Source: Rhodohalobacter barkolensis (GTDB lineage: Bacteria > Bacteroidota > Rhodothermia > Balneolales > Balneolaceae). From it: a stretch of DNA of 64,000 nt. The notes below the pieces were generated by a model. That model saw only the letters and a program-made list of their open reading frames with translations, searched no databases and had not been told where the DNA came from. The number at the start of each line of letters is the position of its first letter. The first letter of the stretch is position 1. Location of the stretch: assembly GCF_002834295.1 (NCBI RefSeq), contig NZ_PISP01000004.1, positions 1-64,000 on the forward strand, read 5' to 3'. Positions 17,966 to 27,672 of the stretch are shown here, piece after piece. A program made the translations under genes and the position numbers.

Positions 17966-19288
17966 TTATGAACTATCCCATTTTAGACTCTTGCCAAAAA
18001 GTATAAATCCGATTGCAAAAAACAGCAACACAAATCCATAGTAATTGTGTGTAACTGCATCCCAAGGTGAAATGGCAAATGTAGCACTGAGCAGTAGTGC
18101 CTGGTTACCGTAAGGAATAAAACTCTGAGCAGAGCAGGCAAAAATGTCTAATAAACTGGCAGTTCGTCTGGGAGAAATGTTATGCTTTTCGGCGATAGAT
18201 TTACTTATTTCACCGGTTACAACAATGGAGACCGTATTATTGGCAATGCAGATATCTGTAATAAATACAAGCCACCCTATCGCCAGTTGTTGAGCCCTGT
18301 TACCCTTTCTGGAAGCTTTTTCGGCCATCCGGGTAATCACACCGGAAATCCACTGTAATCCACCCTGCTGTTTGATAAACTCTCCCAAGCCTCCCACAAA
18401 CATGGCTAGAATCATGATACCATGCATATCCGCAAAACCGGATGCAATATCTCCTCCCAATGCCGATAGTTCATACCCTGATAAAAGCATACCCTGAAAG
18501 GCTGCCATTAAAACCCCCAGAATCAAAACCAGAAACACATTCATCCCTGCAACAGCCAAAATAAGAATGGCCAGGTACGGAATGGTAGCCAGCCATTGCG
18601 GGGGTTCATTGGATACAGTTCCGGCATCAGTTGCCAAAACAACTAACAGTAAAGCTTTGATGATTGCAGCCGGCAGGGCAATTTTAATATTCTCCCGGAA
18701 TTTGTCCTTCATCGGAACACCTTGAGTTCGAGTAGCTGCAATCGTTGTATCAGAAATAATGGAAAGATTGTCACCGAACATGGCCCCGCCAAACAGTGCA
18801 CCTGCAATCAGCGCCGGGTCGGTTCCCGTTTGATCGGCAAAACCAACTGCCACCGGCGCAAGTGCGCCAATGGTTCCCACGGAGGTTCCCATAGCCAGGG
18901 AAACCAATGCCGCAATGATGAAGAGCCCCGGAAGAACAAAACCGGCAGGGATCAGCTGGAGTCCTGCATTGACCACGGCATCTACGCCGCCGGTTGCAGA
19001 AGCTACACTCGAAAACGCACCTGCAAGCAGAAAAATCAAGCACATCGTAATAATATTGCTATTGCCGATTCCTTTTACAAGAAGTGCTATCGACTCGGTT
19101 AGTTTCCCTCTGTGAAGCCATGCGGCAAGGATTAATGAAGGGATAATGGCCACGTGACCGGGAAGCTGCTGAAAGGCCCGTTCAACGCCCTGAGCCTGTA
19201 ATATCAAGCCGGAGCCCAAAAACAATACGATAAAGAGTAGAAATGGAAGGAGTGAGAGCTGTGCCGTGCGAGTATTAAATGATTTCAT
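17966..19288 (-). CDS. Na+/H+ antiporter, NhaC family
   Basis: Inner-membrane transporter of 440 residues from the ATG at 19288 (MKSFNTRTAQLSLLPF). A GTG at 19327 lies inside a strong terminator hairpin and is rejected. About 11-12 hydrophobic helices are visible. Conserved NhaC/ArsB-superfamily segments are VSLAMGTSVGTIGALAPVAVG, GALFGGAMFGDNLSIISDTTIAATRTQG and FACSAQSFIPYGNQ. It probably exchanges Na+ for H+; organic-anion exchange is known for some relatives. Its ATG follows the U-tract of the aconitase terminator by only a few bases, so expression may depend on readthrough. Confidence 0.92.
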   Translation of the reverse strand: MKSFNTRTAQLSLLPFLLFIVLFLGSGLILQAQGVERAFQQLPGHVAIIPSLILAAWLHRGKLTESIALLVKGIGNSNIITMCLIFLLAGAFSSVASATGGVDAVVNAGLQLIPAGFVLPGLFIIAALVSLAMGTSVGTIGALAPVAVGFADQTGTDPALIAGALFGGAMFGDNLSIISDTTIAATRTQGVPMKDKFRENIKIALPAAIIKALLLVVLATDAGTVSNEPPQWLATIPYLAILILAVAGMNVFLVLILGVLMAAFQGMLLSGYELSALGGDIASGFADMHGIMILAMFVGGLGEFIKQQGGLQWISGVITRMAEKASRKGNRAQQLAIGWLVFITDICIANNTVSIVVTGEISKSIAEKHNISPRRTASLLDIFACSAQSFIPYGNQALLLSATFAISPWDAVTHNYYGFVLLFFAIGFILFGKSLKWDSS

Positions 19289-19290
19289 GG

Positions 19291-19336
19291 GATGAAAATA
19301 AAAAACCTCCGCGGTTTTTAACACCACGGAGGTTTT
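19291..19336 (-). terminator. Rho-independent terminator after aconitase
   Basis: On the minus strand AAAACCTCCG (19336-19327) pairs with CGGAGGTTTT (19311-19302) as a 10-bp stem, followed by TTATTTT. It lies 41 bases after the acnA stop. A second exact palindrome, TTGAATCCG/CGGATTCAA at 19347-19366, sits between the stop and this hairpin. Confidence 0.85.
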
Positions 19337-19377
19337 AAAATATTAGTTGAATCCGAGCGGATTCAAACAGTCAGAAT

Positions 19378-22098
19378 TTAGCTGTTCTGTTTTTTATCCT
19401 CTTCCACATAGTCGCGAAGTACTTTGTGGAGGATTCCGCCATTTCGGTAGTAATCTACCTCAATCGGAGTATCAATTCGGCAATCGGTCATAAACTCGAT
19501 CACCTCACCATTATCTTTGGTGGCCGTTACTTTGATCTCATCGCGGGCTTTTACGTTGTCATCCACTTGAATATCAAACGTTTCGGTTCCATCCAATCCA
19601 AGTGAATCGGCACTGTCACCCTCTTTGAACTGAAGCGGCAACACGCCCATCTGGATCAGGTTTGAACGGTGAATACGCTCATAAGAAACCGCAATGACCG
19701 ATTTCACTCCAAGAAGGTTGGTTCCTTTTGCAGCCCAGTCGCGTGAAGAACCCGTACCGTACTGAGTTCCCGCCAACGCTACCAGCGGTGTACCGGACTC
19801 TTTATATTTCATGGATGCTTCATAAATCGTTGTGATCTCATCATCCGGGAAATACTTAGTAAAACCACCCTCTTTTCCGGGGGCAAGCTGATTCTTGAAC
19901 CGGACGTTGGCAAAGGTTCCGCGCGTCATTACACGATCGTTACCACGTCGGGATCCGTACGAGTTGAAGTCTTTCTCTTCCACTCCATTTTCGATCAGAT
20001 ACTTACCTGCAGGACTCTCTTTTTTGATGTTCCCGGCAGGAGAAATGTGATCGGTAGTAATAGAGTCACCCACTTTCACCAATACTTTAGCACCTTTAAT
20101 CGGCTTGATCGGCTCGGTTTCTTCACCCATTCCAAGGAAGAAAGGTGGTTCCTGAATGTAGGTAGAATCTTCTTTCCACTCATACAGATCTCCTCCGCCC
20201 ACAGGAATTTTATCCCATGTTTCGGACTCAAAAATGTCGCCATACATTTTCTCAAAAAGCTCCGGACGAATAGCCTGGTCGAGGAACTCCTTAATTTCAG
20301 CAGATGTAGGCCAGATCTCTTTCAGATAAACATCGTTTCCATCTTTATCTTTTCCGATGGGCTCGTGTTCGAGGTCAATATCTACAGTACCTGCAAGAGC
20401 ATATGCTACAACCAGTGGCGGTGATGCCAAGTAGTTTGCTTTCACCCATGGGTGGATTCGTCCCTCAAAGTTTCGGTTTCCGGAAAGAACACCGGCAGCA
20501 ATCAAATCGCCCTCCTTAATGGCTCTTTCAACAGCTTCGGGAAGCGGACCTGAGTTTCCGATACAGGTTGTACATCCGTAACCCACCAGATTAAAACCAA
20601 GATTATCCATGTACTCTGTCAGTCCGGCTTCTTTCAGGTATTCGGTTACCACTCTTGAACCGGGGGCCAGAGATGTCTTCACATATGCCGGAACTTTGAG
20701 TCCTTTTTCATACGCTTTCTTCGCAACAATACCTGCACCCAGCATTACACTTGGATTCGACGTATTAGTACAGGAAGTGATAGCTGCGATCACTACATCG
20801 CCATGCTTCATTTCAATTTCCTGTCCATTTCTGTAGGTACCCTTATTGGCCAGTTTTTCCTGAGTGAGATTGAAACCCATCGTTGGATTATCGCTGGTCA
20901 ACGAATTCTCAAAGGCCTTCTTCATATTGCTCAACTTGATTCGGTCGTGAGGCAGTTTTGGCCCTGCAAGTGAGGTTTCAACTGTACCCAGATCCAACTC
21001 AAGTGTGGAGGTAAATTCCGGATCAGGCGTATCATCTGTTCTGAAAAGTCCCTGCTCTTTGGTGTAAGCTTCAACCAATTTCACGAGCTCGTCCGAACGG
21101 CCGGTTCTGCTCATATAACGGAGTGACTCCTCATCAACCGGGAAGAAGCCCATTGTTGCTCCGTATTCGGGAGACATATTCGCAATAGTGGCTCGATCCG
21201 GCAGACTCATATTGCTGATTCCGTCACCGTAAAATTCTACAAACTTACCAACTACGCCATGCTGACGAAGCATTTGAGTAACCGTAAGTGTTAAATCCGT
21301 TGCGGTAATTCCCTCGCGAAGCTTGCCGGTCAATTTCATACCCACAACTTCGGGAACCAGCATGGAGATTGGCTGCCCCAACATAGCTGCTTCTGCTTCA
21401 ATACCGCCAACACCCCAGCCAAGAATTCCAAGACCGTTGATCATGGTTGTGTGAGAGTCGGTTCCCACCAAAGTATCCGGATAAGCTACCGTTGAACCAT
21501 CATCTTCTTTTCGGGTAAATACTCCTTTTGCGAGGTATTCCAGATTTACCTGGTGAACAATTCCGCGTCCAGGAGGAACCACACGGAAATTATCGAACGC
21601 CTCTTTACCCCACTTCAAAAATTCATACCGCTCACGGTTACGCTCCATCTCTTTCTCAACGTTGAACATAAACGCGTACTCCTGTCCAAACATATCCACC
21701 TGAACGGAGTGGTCAATCACCAAATCAACCGGTACCTGCGGGTTGATGGAGGTTGGATTTCCACCCATTCTTTCCATGGCAGAACGGAGAGCCGCAAGGT
21801 CAACAACAGCCGGTACTCCGGTAAAATCCTGCAGAACTACACGTGATGGCTTAAAAGGAATTTCTCCGGAAGGGCTTTTGGCATTATAGTTTGCCAGCAG
21901 TTTAATATCGTCTTCAGTAATTGCAAAGCCATCGTACTCTCTCAAAACAGCTTCGAGCAAAATTTTTATGGTAAACGGAAGCTTACTGATGTTTCCATAA
22001 CCAAGCTCTCCGAGTTTTTTCAGGCTATAGAGATGCGCCTCACCTGAACCCGTGTTAAACGGAATCTTGGTATTTTTGATTGGGTTGTCAGTTGTCAT
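19378..22098 (-). CDS. acnA: Aconitate hydratase, AcnA/IRP1 type
   Basis: TCA-cycle enzyme that isomerises citrate and isocitrate using a [4Fe-4S] cluster. The 906 residues are the usual AcnA length. Cluster ligands are the cysteine of [12 protein letters not shown] and the two of [14 protein letters not shown]. The substrate-binding segment [22 protein letters not shown] and the swivel-domain [17 protein letters not shown] are both intact. The start ATG at 22098 gives [11 protein letters not shown]. It is transcribed alone, ending at two consecutive hairpins. The divergent 256 bases to the next gene hold no clear promoter consensus. Confidence 0.98.
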   Translation of the reverse strand: MTTDNPIKNTKIPFNTGSGEAHLYSLKKLGELGYGNISKLPFTIKILLEAVLREYDGFAITEDDIKLLANYNAKSPSGEIPFKPSRVVLQDFTGVPAVVDLAALRSAMERMGGNPTSINPQVPVDLVIDHSVQVDMFGQEYAFMFNVEKEMERNRERYEFLKWGKEAFDNFRVVPPGRGIVHQVNLEYLAKGVFTRKEDDGSTVAYPDTLVGTDSHTTMINGLGILGWGVGGIEAEAAMLGQPISMLVPEVVGMKLTGKLREGITATDLTLTVTQMLRQHGVVGKFVEFYGDGISNMSLPDRATIANMSPEYGATMGFFPVDEESLRYMSRTGRSDELVKLVEAYTKEQGLFRTDDTPDPEFTSTLELDLGTVETSLAGPKLPHDRIKLSNMKKAFENSLTSDNPTMGFNLTQEKLANKGTYRNGQEIEMKHGDVVIAAITSCTNTSNPSVMLGAGIVAKKAYEKGLKVPAYVKTSLAPGSRVVTEYLKEAGLTEYMDNLGFNLVGYGCTTCIGNSGPLPEAVERAIKEGDLIAAGVLSGNRNFEGRIHPWVKANYLASPPLVVAYALAGTVDIDLEHEPIGKDKDGNDVYLKEIWPTSAEIKEFLDQAIRPELFEKMYGDIFESETWDKIPVGGGDLYEWKEDSTYIQEPPFFLGMGEETEPIKPIKGAKVLVKVGDSITTDHISPAGNIKKESPAGKYLIENGVEEKDFNSYGSRRGNDRVMTRGTFANVRFKNQLAPGKEGGFTKYFPDDEITTIYEASMKYKESGTPLVALAGTQYGTGSSRDWAAKGTNLLGVKSVIAVSYERIHRSNLIQMGVLPLQFKEGDSADSLGLDGTETFDIQVDDNVKARDEIKVTATKDNGEVIEFMTDCRIDTPIEVDYYRNGGILHKVLRDYVEEDKKQNS

Positions 22099-22354
22099 AA
22101 ATCCTCTGTGCTTTCAAGATGTTAAAAGTCCTACTTGTCTTATCATCTTAAAATATGGTTTTTTTGAGATAATATCTTTGCCAAATCCCGATGGGAGATC
22201 TCCTGAAATATGTAAGTTTAAAAATTATTGTAACCCATAACCTTTATGTTTAAACTTGTTCAGCTGATTGACGATAACTTCAGTTGTACCCAAACATTTA
22301 ATTGAGAAATTCAAAAATCTGACGACTAATAACCCATATATCTACAGACCTTAA

Positions 22355-23815
22355 ATGCTTTTTCTGAATTATCAGGCTGATAAATTTTTGACTCTTACCA
22401 CACTCCTACTGCTTTTCCTGCTCAACTCAACGGTCTTTGCTCAATCTGAAACTGACTCCATCAGCACCTACTCTCAGATAAGATCAAACAATAATGGAGA
22501 TGGCCAACCCGATTTGTTTGGCAAAAAAGTTATTACAACCGGAATTGCTAATTCTCCCAGTGGCGTATTTCATGAGCAGTATTTGCAAATGTTCATTCAG
22601 GATGATTCTTCCGGAATTTCCATTTTCTCTTACAATATTGATGATCCAATTGTACCCGGCGATAGCCTCGTTGTTTGGGGAGCCGTCGACTCCTATAACG
22701 GTTTGGTTGAAGTGGAGGCTGACTCCTACCGTGTATATCAGAACCGATCTGTTCCAAGACCGATAAATTTAACGGATCTGATCTCCAACCCTGCAGATTA
22801 TTTGGGCGTGCTTGCCAAAGGAGATGGTGTTATCACAGAGAAAGGAAGTACCTATAATGGTAAATACGTTATCATTTCGCCGGATGAAAGCCCTGACAGC
22901 ATCATGGTTTATGTTTCAAACTTTCACGTCAGCTTCTCCGAGTTCAATTTTGATATTCTAAGTGTAGGAGATGAAATTGCAGTACAGGGTGTGATTACTG
23001 AGTACAATCCGGAATTTCCCGGGCAAAAAAATTACAAGCTCTTTCTTAGAACTCCTCAAGATTTATCTTACATCGGATTACCGGCATACTATAAAAATTT
23101 GATTTTTTGGAGCATAATCGGATTAATCATCATTGCATTAATCTGGTACCTGATTTTACGTTACCGTGTGGAATCCAAAACAAAAGAGATTCGATTTTCA
23201 CTTCAACAGAAAGAGCTCCTGTTAAAAGAGATTCACCACAGGGTAAAAAACTCACTTTCTATTGTTTCAGGTCTGTTGGAGATCCAGTCCTCGAGTGCGG
23301 AAAATGAGGAGACCATCAGAATGCTGCAAAACAGCCAAACCCGCATTCAGTCTATTGCCCTCATTCACGACAAACTTTATAAAACAGAGTCCCTTTCCGA
23401 CATCGATCTTGACGTCTATATCAAAGATCTTGTTGAGTCTGTTCACAGAACATTTACCGAACTGAATGATAGTGTATCTCTCTTTTTTGACCTCGACCCT
23501 GTTCAAATCGATTCATCCCGGGTAATCTACTGTGGCCTATTGATCAACGAGCTGGTTGTAAACTCTTTTAAACACGCTTTCAACGGCAACAGCGACGGGA
23601 AACTTAGTGTGACTTTAAAAAAGAACAAGAATCATACTGTATTGACTGTATCAGACAACGGCCCCGGCCTGCCACACAATTTCAATCCCAATCACGAACA
23701 TGGACTGGGCTCTATGCTGATCAACTCATTTGCTGAAAACCTCAATGCTGAGATCAAGATTTCGGAACCCGAAGAAGGCGGCGCCTCCTTCAGCTTCACT
23801 TTTCCGGATTTATAA
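22355..23815 (+). CDS. OB-fold sensor HisKA_2 histidine kinase
   Basis: Membrane kinase of 486 residues. A signal peptide (about 1-29, ending VFAQ) leads to an extracytoplasmic region to about residue 245. This region reads as two tandem OB-fold-like barrels: KKVITTGIANSP...GDSLVVWGAVDSYNG and a second with GDEIAVQGVITEYNPEF. One membrane helix (about 249-268, IFWSIIGLIIIALIWYLIL) follows, then HisKA_2 with EIHHRVKNSLSIV (His294/295) and HATPase_c with YCGLLINELVVNSFKHAF and DNGPGLPHNF. No regulator gene is adjacent. The OB-fold assignment rests on strand pattern and is less sure than the kinase call. Confidence 0.9.
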   Translation: MLFLNYQADKFLTLTTLLLLFLLNSTVFAQSETDSISTYSQIRSNNNGDGQPDLFGKKVITTGIANSPSGVFHEQYLQMFIQDDSSGISIFSYNIDDPIVPGDSLVVWGAVDSYNGLVEVEADSYRVYQNRSVPRPINLTDLISNPADYLGVLAKGDGVITEKGSTYNGKYVIISPDESPDSIMVYVSNFHVSFSEFNFDILSVGDEIAVQGVITEYNPEFPGQKNYKLFLRTPQDLSYIGLPAYYKNLIFWSIIGLIIIALIWYLILRYRVESKTKEIRFSLQQKELLLKEIHHRVKNSLSIVSGLLEIQSSSAENEETIRMLQNSQTRIQSIALIHDKLYKTESLSDIDLDVYIKDLVESVHRTFTELNDSVSLFFDLDPVQIDSSRVIYCGLLINELVVNSFKHAFNGNSDGKLSVTLKKNKNHTVLTVSDNGPGLPHNFNPNHEHGLGSMLINSFAENLNAEIKISEPEEGGASFSFTFPDL

Positions 23816-23906
23816 TCGGAAAACCGAACCGCTCTAAATTTCTTTTAAGGATTTTACAACTCACTCGGATATATTCGCTTAACCCTTAATCAATATTTCC
23901 GAATAG

Positions 23907-26489
23907 ATGATCCGAGCATTTACTACACTGTCTCTCCTTTTTACATTTCTATTTATTCATACGACTCAGGCCCAGGTTCAATCTCCAAACAGTCCTTACA
24001 TGGAAGGCTATCTGAAGTGGGATGCCGGTAACTACATTGGAGCTATTGAGGATTTCCTGGAGATCCTGAACGGACCGGATGCAGATCTCTATTTCGATGA
24101 CATCGCCAAGCTGACGGGTGAAATCTATAAAGTAGATGAAATCACTGAGGACGGACGAAGTCCGGTTTTCAGCCCGGATAACACCCATTTTATGTGGAAC
24201 GACCTAACGGGTGACGGTCCTGTAATGAAAATTGGTAAAATCACAGAATCGGGAGTGGAACATCTTCACACTGTTGAGGGTTCTGACCTGCAATTTTCTC
24301 CTGATGGCAGGCACACCATATTTTTCGGGACGGAAGCCACTCAAAAACTGGAGCAGCTTCAGGAGGAGTTATCAGAAGCTTTTAATGCCAGGGATCGGGC
24401 CGCAATCAATCGCCTGCGCGGAGAGATGCAATACGAAGCATTGCTGAATACATCTCTGTATATTTTTGATCTTCAATCCGGTTCAACAGAAAAGCTCGAC
24501 ACCGGAAACCTTCTGGTTCGAACCCCAGCTTTTGATGAAAACGGCACTGTTTGGTTTGCCGGCTCTGATCCCAATCAACCGGACCGGAGTGATATTTACA
24601 CTCTAAATCTGACTGATGGATCACTGAATCAAATCACAAAAGATCCCGGATTTTACGATGCGCCAATGTCTGTACCCGGAAGCGATCGTGTCATTTTCAA
24701 CTCCTACTCCTCATCACCTTTTCCATCACCCGCAAATAGCGAACGAAACAGTTACGATATAGAAGACGGAATTGTCCTTTTCAGTCAGGAACAAGGTGAG
24801 ATTCAAAAATGGAACGGTCAGGCTCCGATTCTTTCAAAAAACGGAAATCGATTGGCCTTTATGACTATCCAAGATGATGAAACTAAAATTCACAGCGTAA
24901 ACTTAAACGACAGTTCACTCGAAGCTGTTGAGTTCGTCTCGTCAACCGATCCGATTCAGAATCCTGCGCTCTCACCGGACGGCAGTAAGCTGGCTTACAT
25001 GCTAAGAGAAGGAATCAGCTGGGATCTCCACATGGTTCACACTTCCGACGGCACACTTGAGCGCCTCTCTTATGATATTCAGCATGAACTCTTTCCACAC
25101 TTTTTGAACGATGAGAAAGTTTTGGGCATGATGGGTGAATCCCGCCATCGCCGATCACATATTTATGATGTGAACACAAAAGATTTTTACAGGCTGTTCC
25201 ATAACAACAGCATCCGAACCGTATCGATGGAGAATGAGTGGGAACCCAGTCCCGACGGCACCAAACTGCTGGTTATTGCTCAGCGCGGTGGTGATACCAT
25301 CGCTCCGGAACAGGGAGTATTCCTCGTCCGCATTGGGGATAAAATCTCTAAACAGACTCTGATCGATCGTCTTCAGGCTAACCTGAAAAGTGAACAGGAA
25401 CTGCTGGCCAAGGCAGAGAAAATGTTTGAACCGATTCACAACTCGGTTAAAGATCTGACAGAGCAGATCAACCTGACGCGAATCTATCACTATCAAAAAG
25501 ATCTTTATGATTTTGGATCGAAGCATATCAGTCAGCCCGGCAATCAAAAAGCGATCGACTACATTTACGAAACGCTGGAATCTTTCGGTTACGAACCGGA
25601 ACTGCAGTGGTTCAATCCGTCCGGCGATATTGAAACAGCCAATGTTGTGGCGCGCCTTGAGGGAACCGAGCATCCTGAAGTGGTTTACGTTTTAAGTTCT
25701 CACTTCGACTCGGTTCAGCATAGTCCCGGCGCAGACGACAACACTTCCGGAACAGCTGTTCTGTTGGAAGCCGCCCGTGTTCTCGCAAATAACCCGCAGC
25801 CTGCAACTATTATATTTGCTTCATTAACAGCTGAGGAATCCGGCCTGCTTGGGGCCCGTGAGTTTGTTCGCGTCGCTGAAGAGGAAGATCTTTGGGCACA
25901 CGGAGTGGTAAATAACGACATGATGGGTTGGACCCGCCATCACCGCCTCGACAACACCATCCGGTTTTCAAATCACGGTATCAAAGATGTGCAGCATTCC
26001 GGTGCTATTCTTTTTACAGATTTGATCACCTACGATTCGCGCTACTATCGTTTCACTGATGCGCACGCATTCTTTGATGCATTTGGTGATGTACTTGGAG
26101 GAATCGGATCCTACCCTATTCTTGGAAACCCAAATTACCATCAAACCACCGACCAGCTTGAGACGATCAATCACCGACTGGTTCAGGAGGTCTCCCGATC
26201 GACAACTGCTACGCTGATGATGTTGGCCAATGCACCATCAAAAGTAACCGGTTTGGACGTGTTGGATCTGGGAGGCAATCAAACCGATGTAAGGTGGAAT
26301 GCATCTCCGGAAAGCGATATCGAGAACTATATTGTTGGATATACCGATCAGATGGGCAACTCCCATGAGCAAACTGTTAGCGGAACTGAGACTTCACTGA
26401 ATCGTGCAGACCTGACCAAACCGGTAACCGTCGTAGCAGTAAATAGCCGCGGTATTCAGGGCTGGGACCCGACGGTTTGGGAGGAGTAA
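23907..26489 (+). CDS. Secreted M28 metallopeptidase with N-terminal beta-propeller
   Basis: 860 residues with a signal peptide ending TTQAQ. Residues about 70-500 contain repeated TolB/WD40-like blades (FSPDNTHFMWND, FSPDGRHTIFFG, LSPDGSKLAYML). A linker is followed by the M28 zinc peptidase (about 540-775): HFDS with His599, PGADDNTSG with Asp610, TAEESG with Glu643/Glu644, NNDMMGWT, and HQTTDQLETI with the last metal His. A short fibronectin-like end (about 785-855) closes the protein. All metal ligands of an aminopeptidase-like M28 enzyme seem present. It probably degrades peptides outside the inner membrane. The propeller may gate substrates. Confidence 0.93.
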   Translation: MIRAFTTLSLLFTFLFIHTTQAQVQSPNSPYMEGYLKWDAGNYIGAIEDFLEILNGPDADLYFDDIAKLTGEIYKVDEITEDGRSPVFSPDNTHFMWNDLTGDGPVMKIGKITESGVEHLHTVEGSDLQFSPDGRHTIFFGTEATQKLEQLQEELSEAFNARDRAAINRLRGEMQYEALLNTSLYIFDLQSGSTEKLDTGNLLVRTPAFDENGTVWFAGSDPNQPDRSDIYTLNLTDGSLNQITKDPGFYDAPMSVPGSDRVIFNSYSSSPFPSPANSERNSYDIEDGIVLFSQEQGEIQKWNGQAPILSKNGNRLAFMTIQDDETKIHSVNLNDSSLEAVEFVSSTDPIQNPALSPDGSKLAYMLREGISWDLHMVHTSDGTLERLSYDIQHELFPHFLNDEKVLGMMGESRHRRSHIYDVNTKDFYRLFHNNSIRTVSMENEWEPSPDGTKLLVIAQRGGDTIAPEQGVFLVRIGDKISKQTLIDRLQANLKSEQELLAKAEKMFEPIHNSVKDLTEQINLTRIYHYQKDLYDFGSKHISQPGNQKAIDYIYETLESFGYEPELQWFNPSGDIETANVVARLEGTEHPEVVYVLSSHFDSVQHSPGADDNTSGTAVLLEAARVLANNPQPATIIFASLTAEESGLLGAREFVRVAEEEDLWAHGVVNNDMMGWTRHHRLDNTIRFSNHGIKDVQHSGAILFTDLITYDSRYYRFTDAHAFFDAFGDVLGGIGSYPILGNPNYHQTTDQLETINHRLVQEVSRSTTATLMMLANAPSKVTGLDVLDLGGNQTDVRWNASPESDIENYIVGYTDQMGNSHEQTVSGTETSLNRADLTKPVTVVAVNSRGIQGWDPTVWEE

Positions 26490-26532
26490 ACAGAAATAAA
26501 GTTTCTGAATGTTTTTTTTGAATCAATTCAGT

Positions 26533-26564
26533 ATTGCAATACACAATAAATCCCTTTATCTTTT
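26533..26564 (+). promoter_or_regulatory. Candidate promoter for rplM-rpsI
   Basis: ATTG (26533-26536), 20 bases, then TATCTTTT (26557-26564). Each box is one base from the Bacteroidota consensus TTTG/TAnnTTTG. It lies 38 bases before the chosen rplM start. Consensus-based only. Confidence 0.4.
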
Positions 26565-26602
26565 TCAACTTTCCAATTTTGCAAGAAAACAAAGAGAATA
26601 TC

Positions 26603-27046
26603 GTGAATACGATCAGTAACAAAACATACAACGCAACATCAGCCACTGTAGACAAAAAGTGGGTAATTATTGATGCAGAAGATCAACCGTTAGGCCGTTT
26701 ATCGTCCAAGGTTGCAACTATCCTTCGTGGAAAACACAAACCGGAATTTACACCGCATGCAGATACCGGCGACAATGTGATCGTCATCAATGCAGAGAAG
26801 GTTCAACTGACCGGTAAAAAACTGACAAACAAGAAATACTTTAAGCACACAGGCTACATCGGTTCTGAAACTTTTACTTCTGCCCTCGATTTGCAGAAGA
26901 AAGATCCGTCATCCCTGATCACTATTGCCGTGAAAGGAATGCTGCCTAAAAATAAGCTTAGCCGACAGATCATGAAGAATCTGCGGGTATATGCTGGGTC
27001 AGTTCATCCACATACTGCACAACAACCGGAAATTTTAGAGATCTAA
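26603..27046 (+). CDS. rplM: 50S ribosomal protein L13 (uL13)
   Basis: Early-assembly protein of the large ribosomal subunit. From GTG at 26603 the 147 residues begin MNTISNKTYNATSATVDKKW, matching the pattern of Bacteroidota L13 (about 'M-D-T-L-S-x-K-T'). The longer frame from a TTG at 26534 adds 23 unrelated residues. Family motifs are WVIIDAEDQPLGRLSSKVA, LRGKHKPEFTPHADTGDNV and VKGMLPKNKLSRQIMKNLRVYAG. It is followed after 9 bases by rpsI, the standard L13-S9 operon. Confidence 0.98.
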   Translation: MNTISNKTYNATSATVDKKWVIIDAEDQPLGRLSSKVATILRGKHKPEFTPHADTGDNVIVINAEKVQLTGKKLTNKKYFKHTGYIGSETFTSALDLQKKDPSSLITIAVKGMLPKNKLSRQIMKNLRVYAGSVHPHTAQQPEILEI

Positions 27047-27055
27047 ATTCTCATA

Positions 27056-27442
27056 ATGGCACAAGAAAATTACATCGGACGTCGTAAAACGTCCACAGCT
27101 CGTTTATACATCAAAGAAGGAAGTGGAAACTTTATCGTGAATGGTAAAACCATTGATGAGCACTTCAATACTCAGGCAAGAATTAACATTGCCCGTCTCC
27201 CAATCGAAGTTACTGAACTTGATGGCAAGTACGACATCAAAGTAACTGTAAAAGGCGGCGGAGTTACAGGTCATGCCGGTGCAATATCTTTAGCACTTGC
27301 ACGTGCACTCGACGATCTGAATGAAGGTGTTCACGGAGTATTGAAAGAGCACGGACTTCTCACAAGAGACGACAGAATGGTAGAACGTAAAAAATACGGT
27401 CAGCCAAAAGCTCGTAAGAAATTCCAGTTCTCTAAACGATAA
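27056..27442 (+). CDS. rpsI: 30S ribosomal protein S9 (uS9)
   Basis: Small-subunit protein whose C-terminal tail reaches the P-site tRNA. 128 residues, ATG at 27056. Motifs: IGRRKTSTARLYIKEGSG, VTVKGGGVTGHAGAISLALARAL, and the conserved basic tail ARKKFQFSKR with its terminal SKR. Second gene of rplM-rpsI. The following 230 bases up to rpsB hold a small hairpin (CCGAT/ATCGG, about 27600-27615). A ribosomal-protein leader is possible there but not shown. Confidence 0.99.
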   Translation: MAQENYIGRRKTSTARLYIKEGSGNFIVNGKTIDEHFNTQARINIARLPIEVTELDGKYDIKVTVKGGGVTGHAGAISLALARALDDLNEGVHGVLKEHGLLTRDDRMVERKKYGQPKARKKFQFSKR

Positions 27443-27672
27443 GAGATCCAAGCTTCAGGTTGCAAGTTTCAGGTTTTCAATGAACCACTTGCCCCTGCTT
27501 CAGATTCTTACTTAAGAAACTTTTTAACTCTCAATCAGGCTTCGGCAAAAAGCCGGAAAACTGAAATACACATACACAGCGACCCTTCGCCGAGTGTTCC
27601 GATAACTAAATCGGGATTAGCGCCTTGGGAATGACCTGTGTAGAGGAAAAACTCAAAACAGACATACAAATC

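Noticed and set aside
18771-19115. Open frames in other phases over the NhaC gene
   Set aside because: Their products are Cys- and Arg-rich shadows with no recognisable family; the NhaC frame is clearly coding.
19289-19327. GTG at 19327 as start of the NhaC gene
   Set aside because: It would put the aconitase terminator hairpin inside the coding region and adds residues with no family match.
27625-27672. Upstream ATG at 27625 as start of rpsB
   Set aside because: The 16 extra residues are unrelated to S2, while MPKAANVEELL at 27673 fits the family start.
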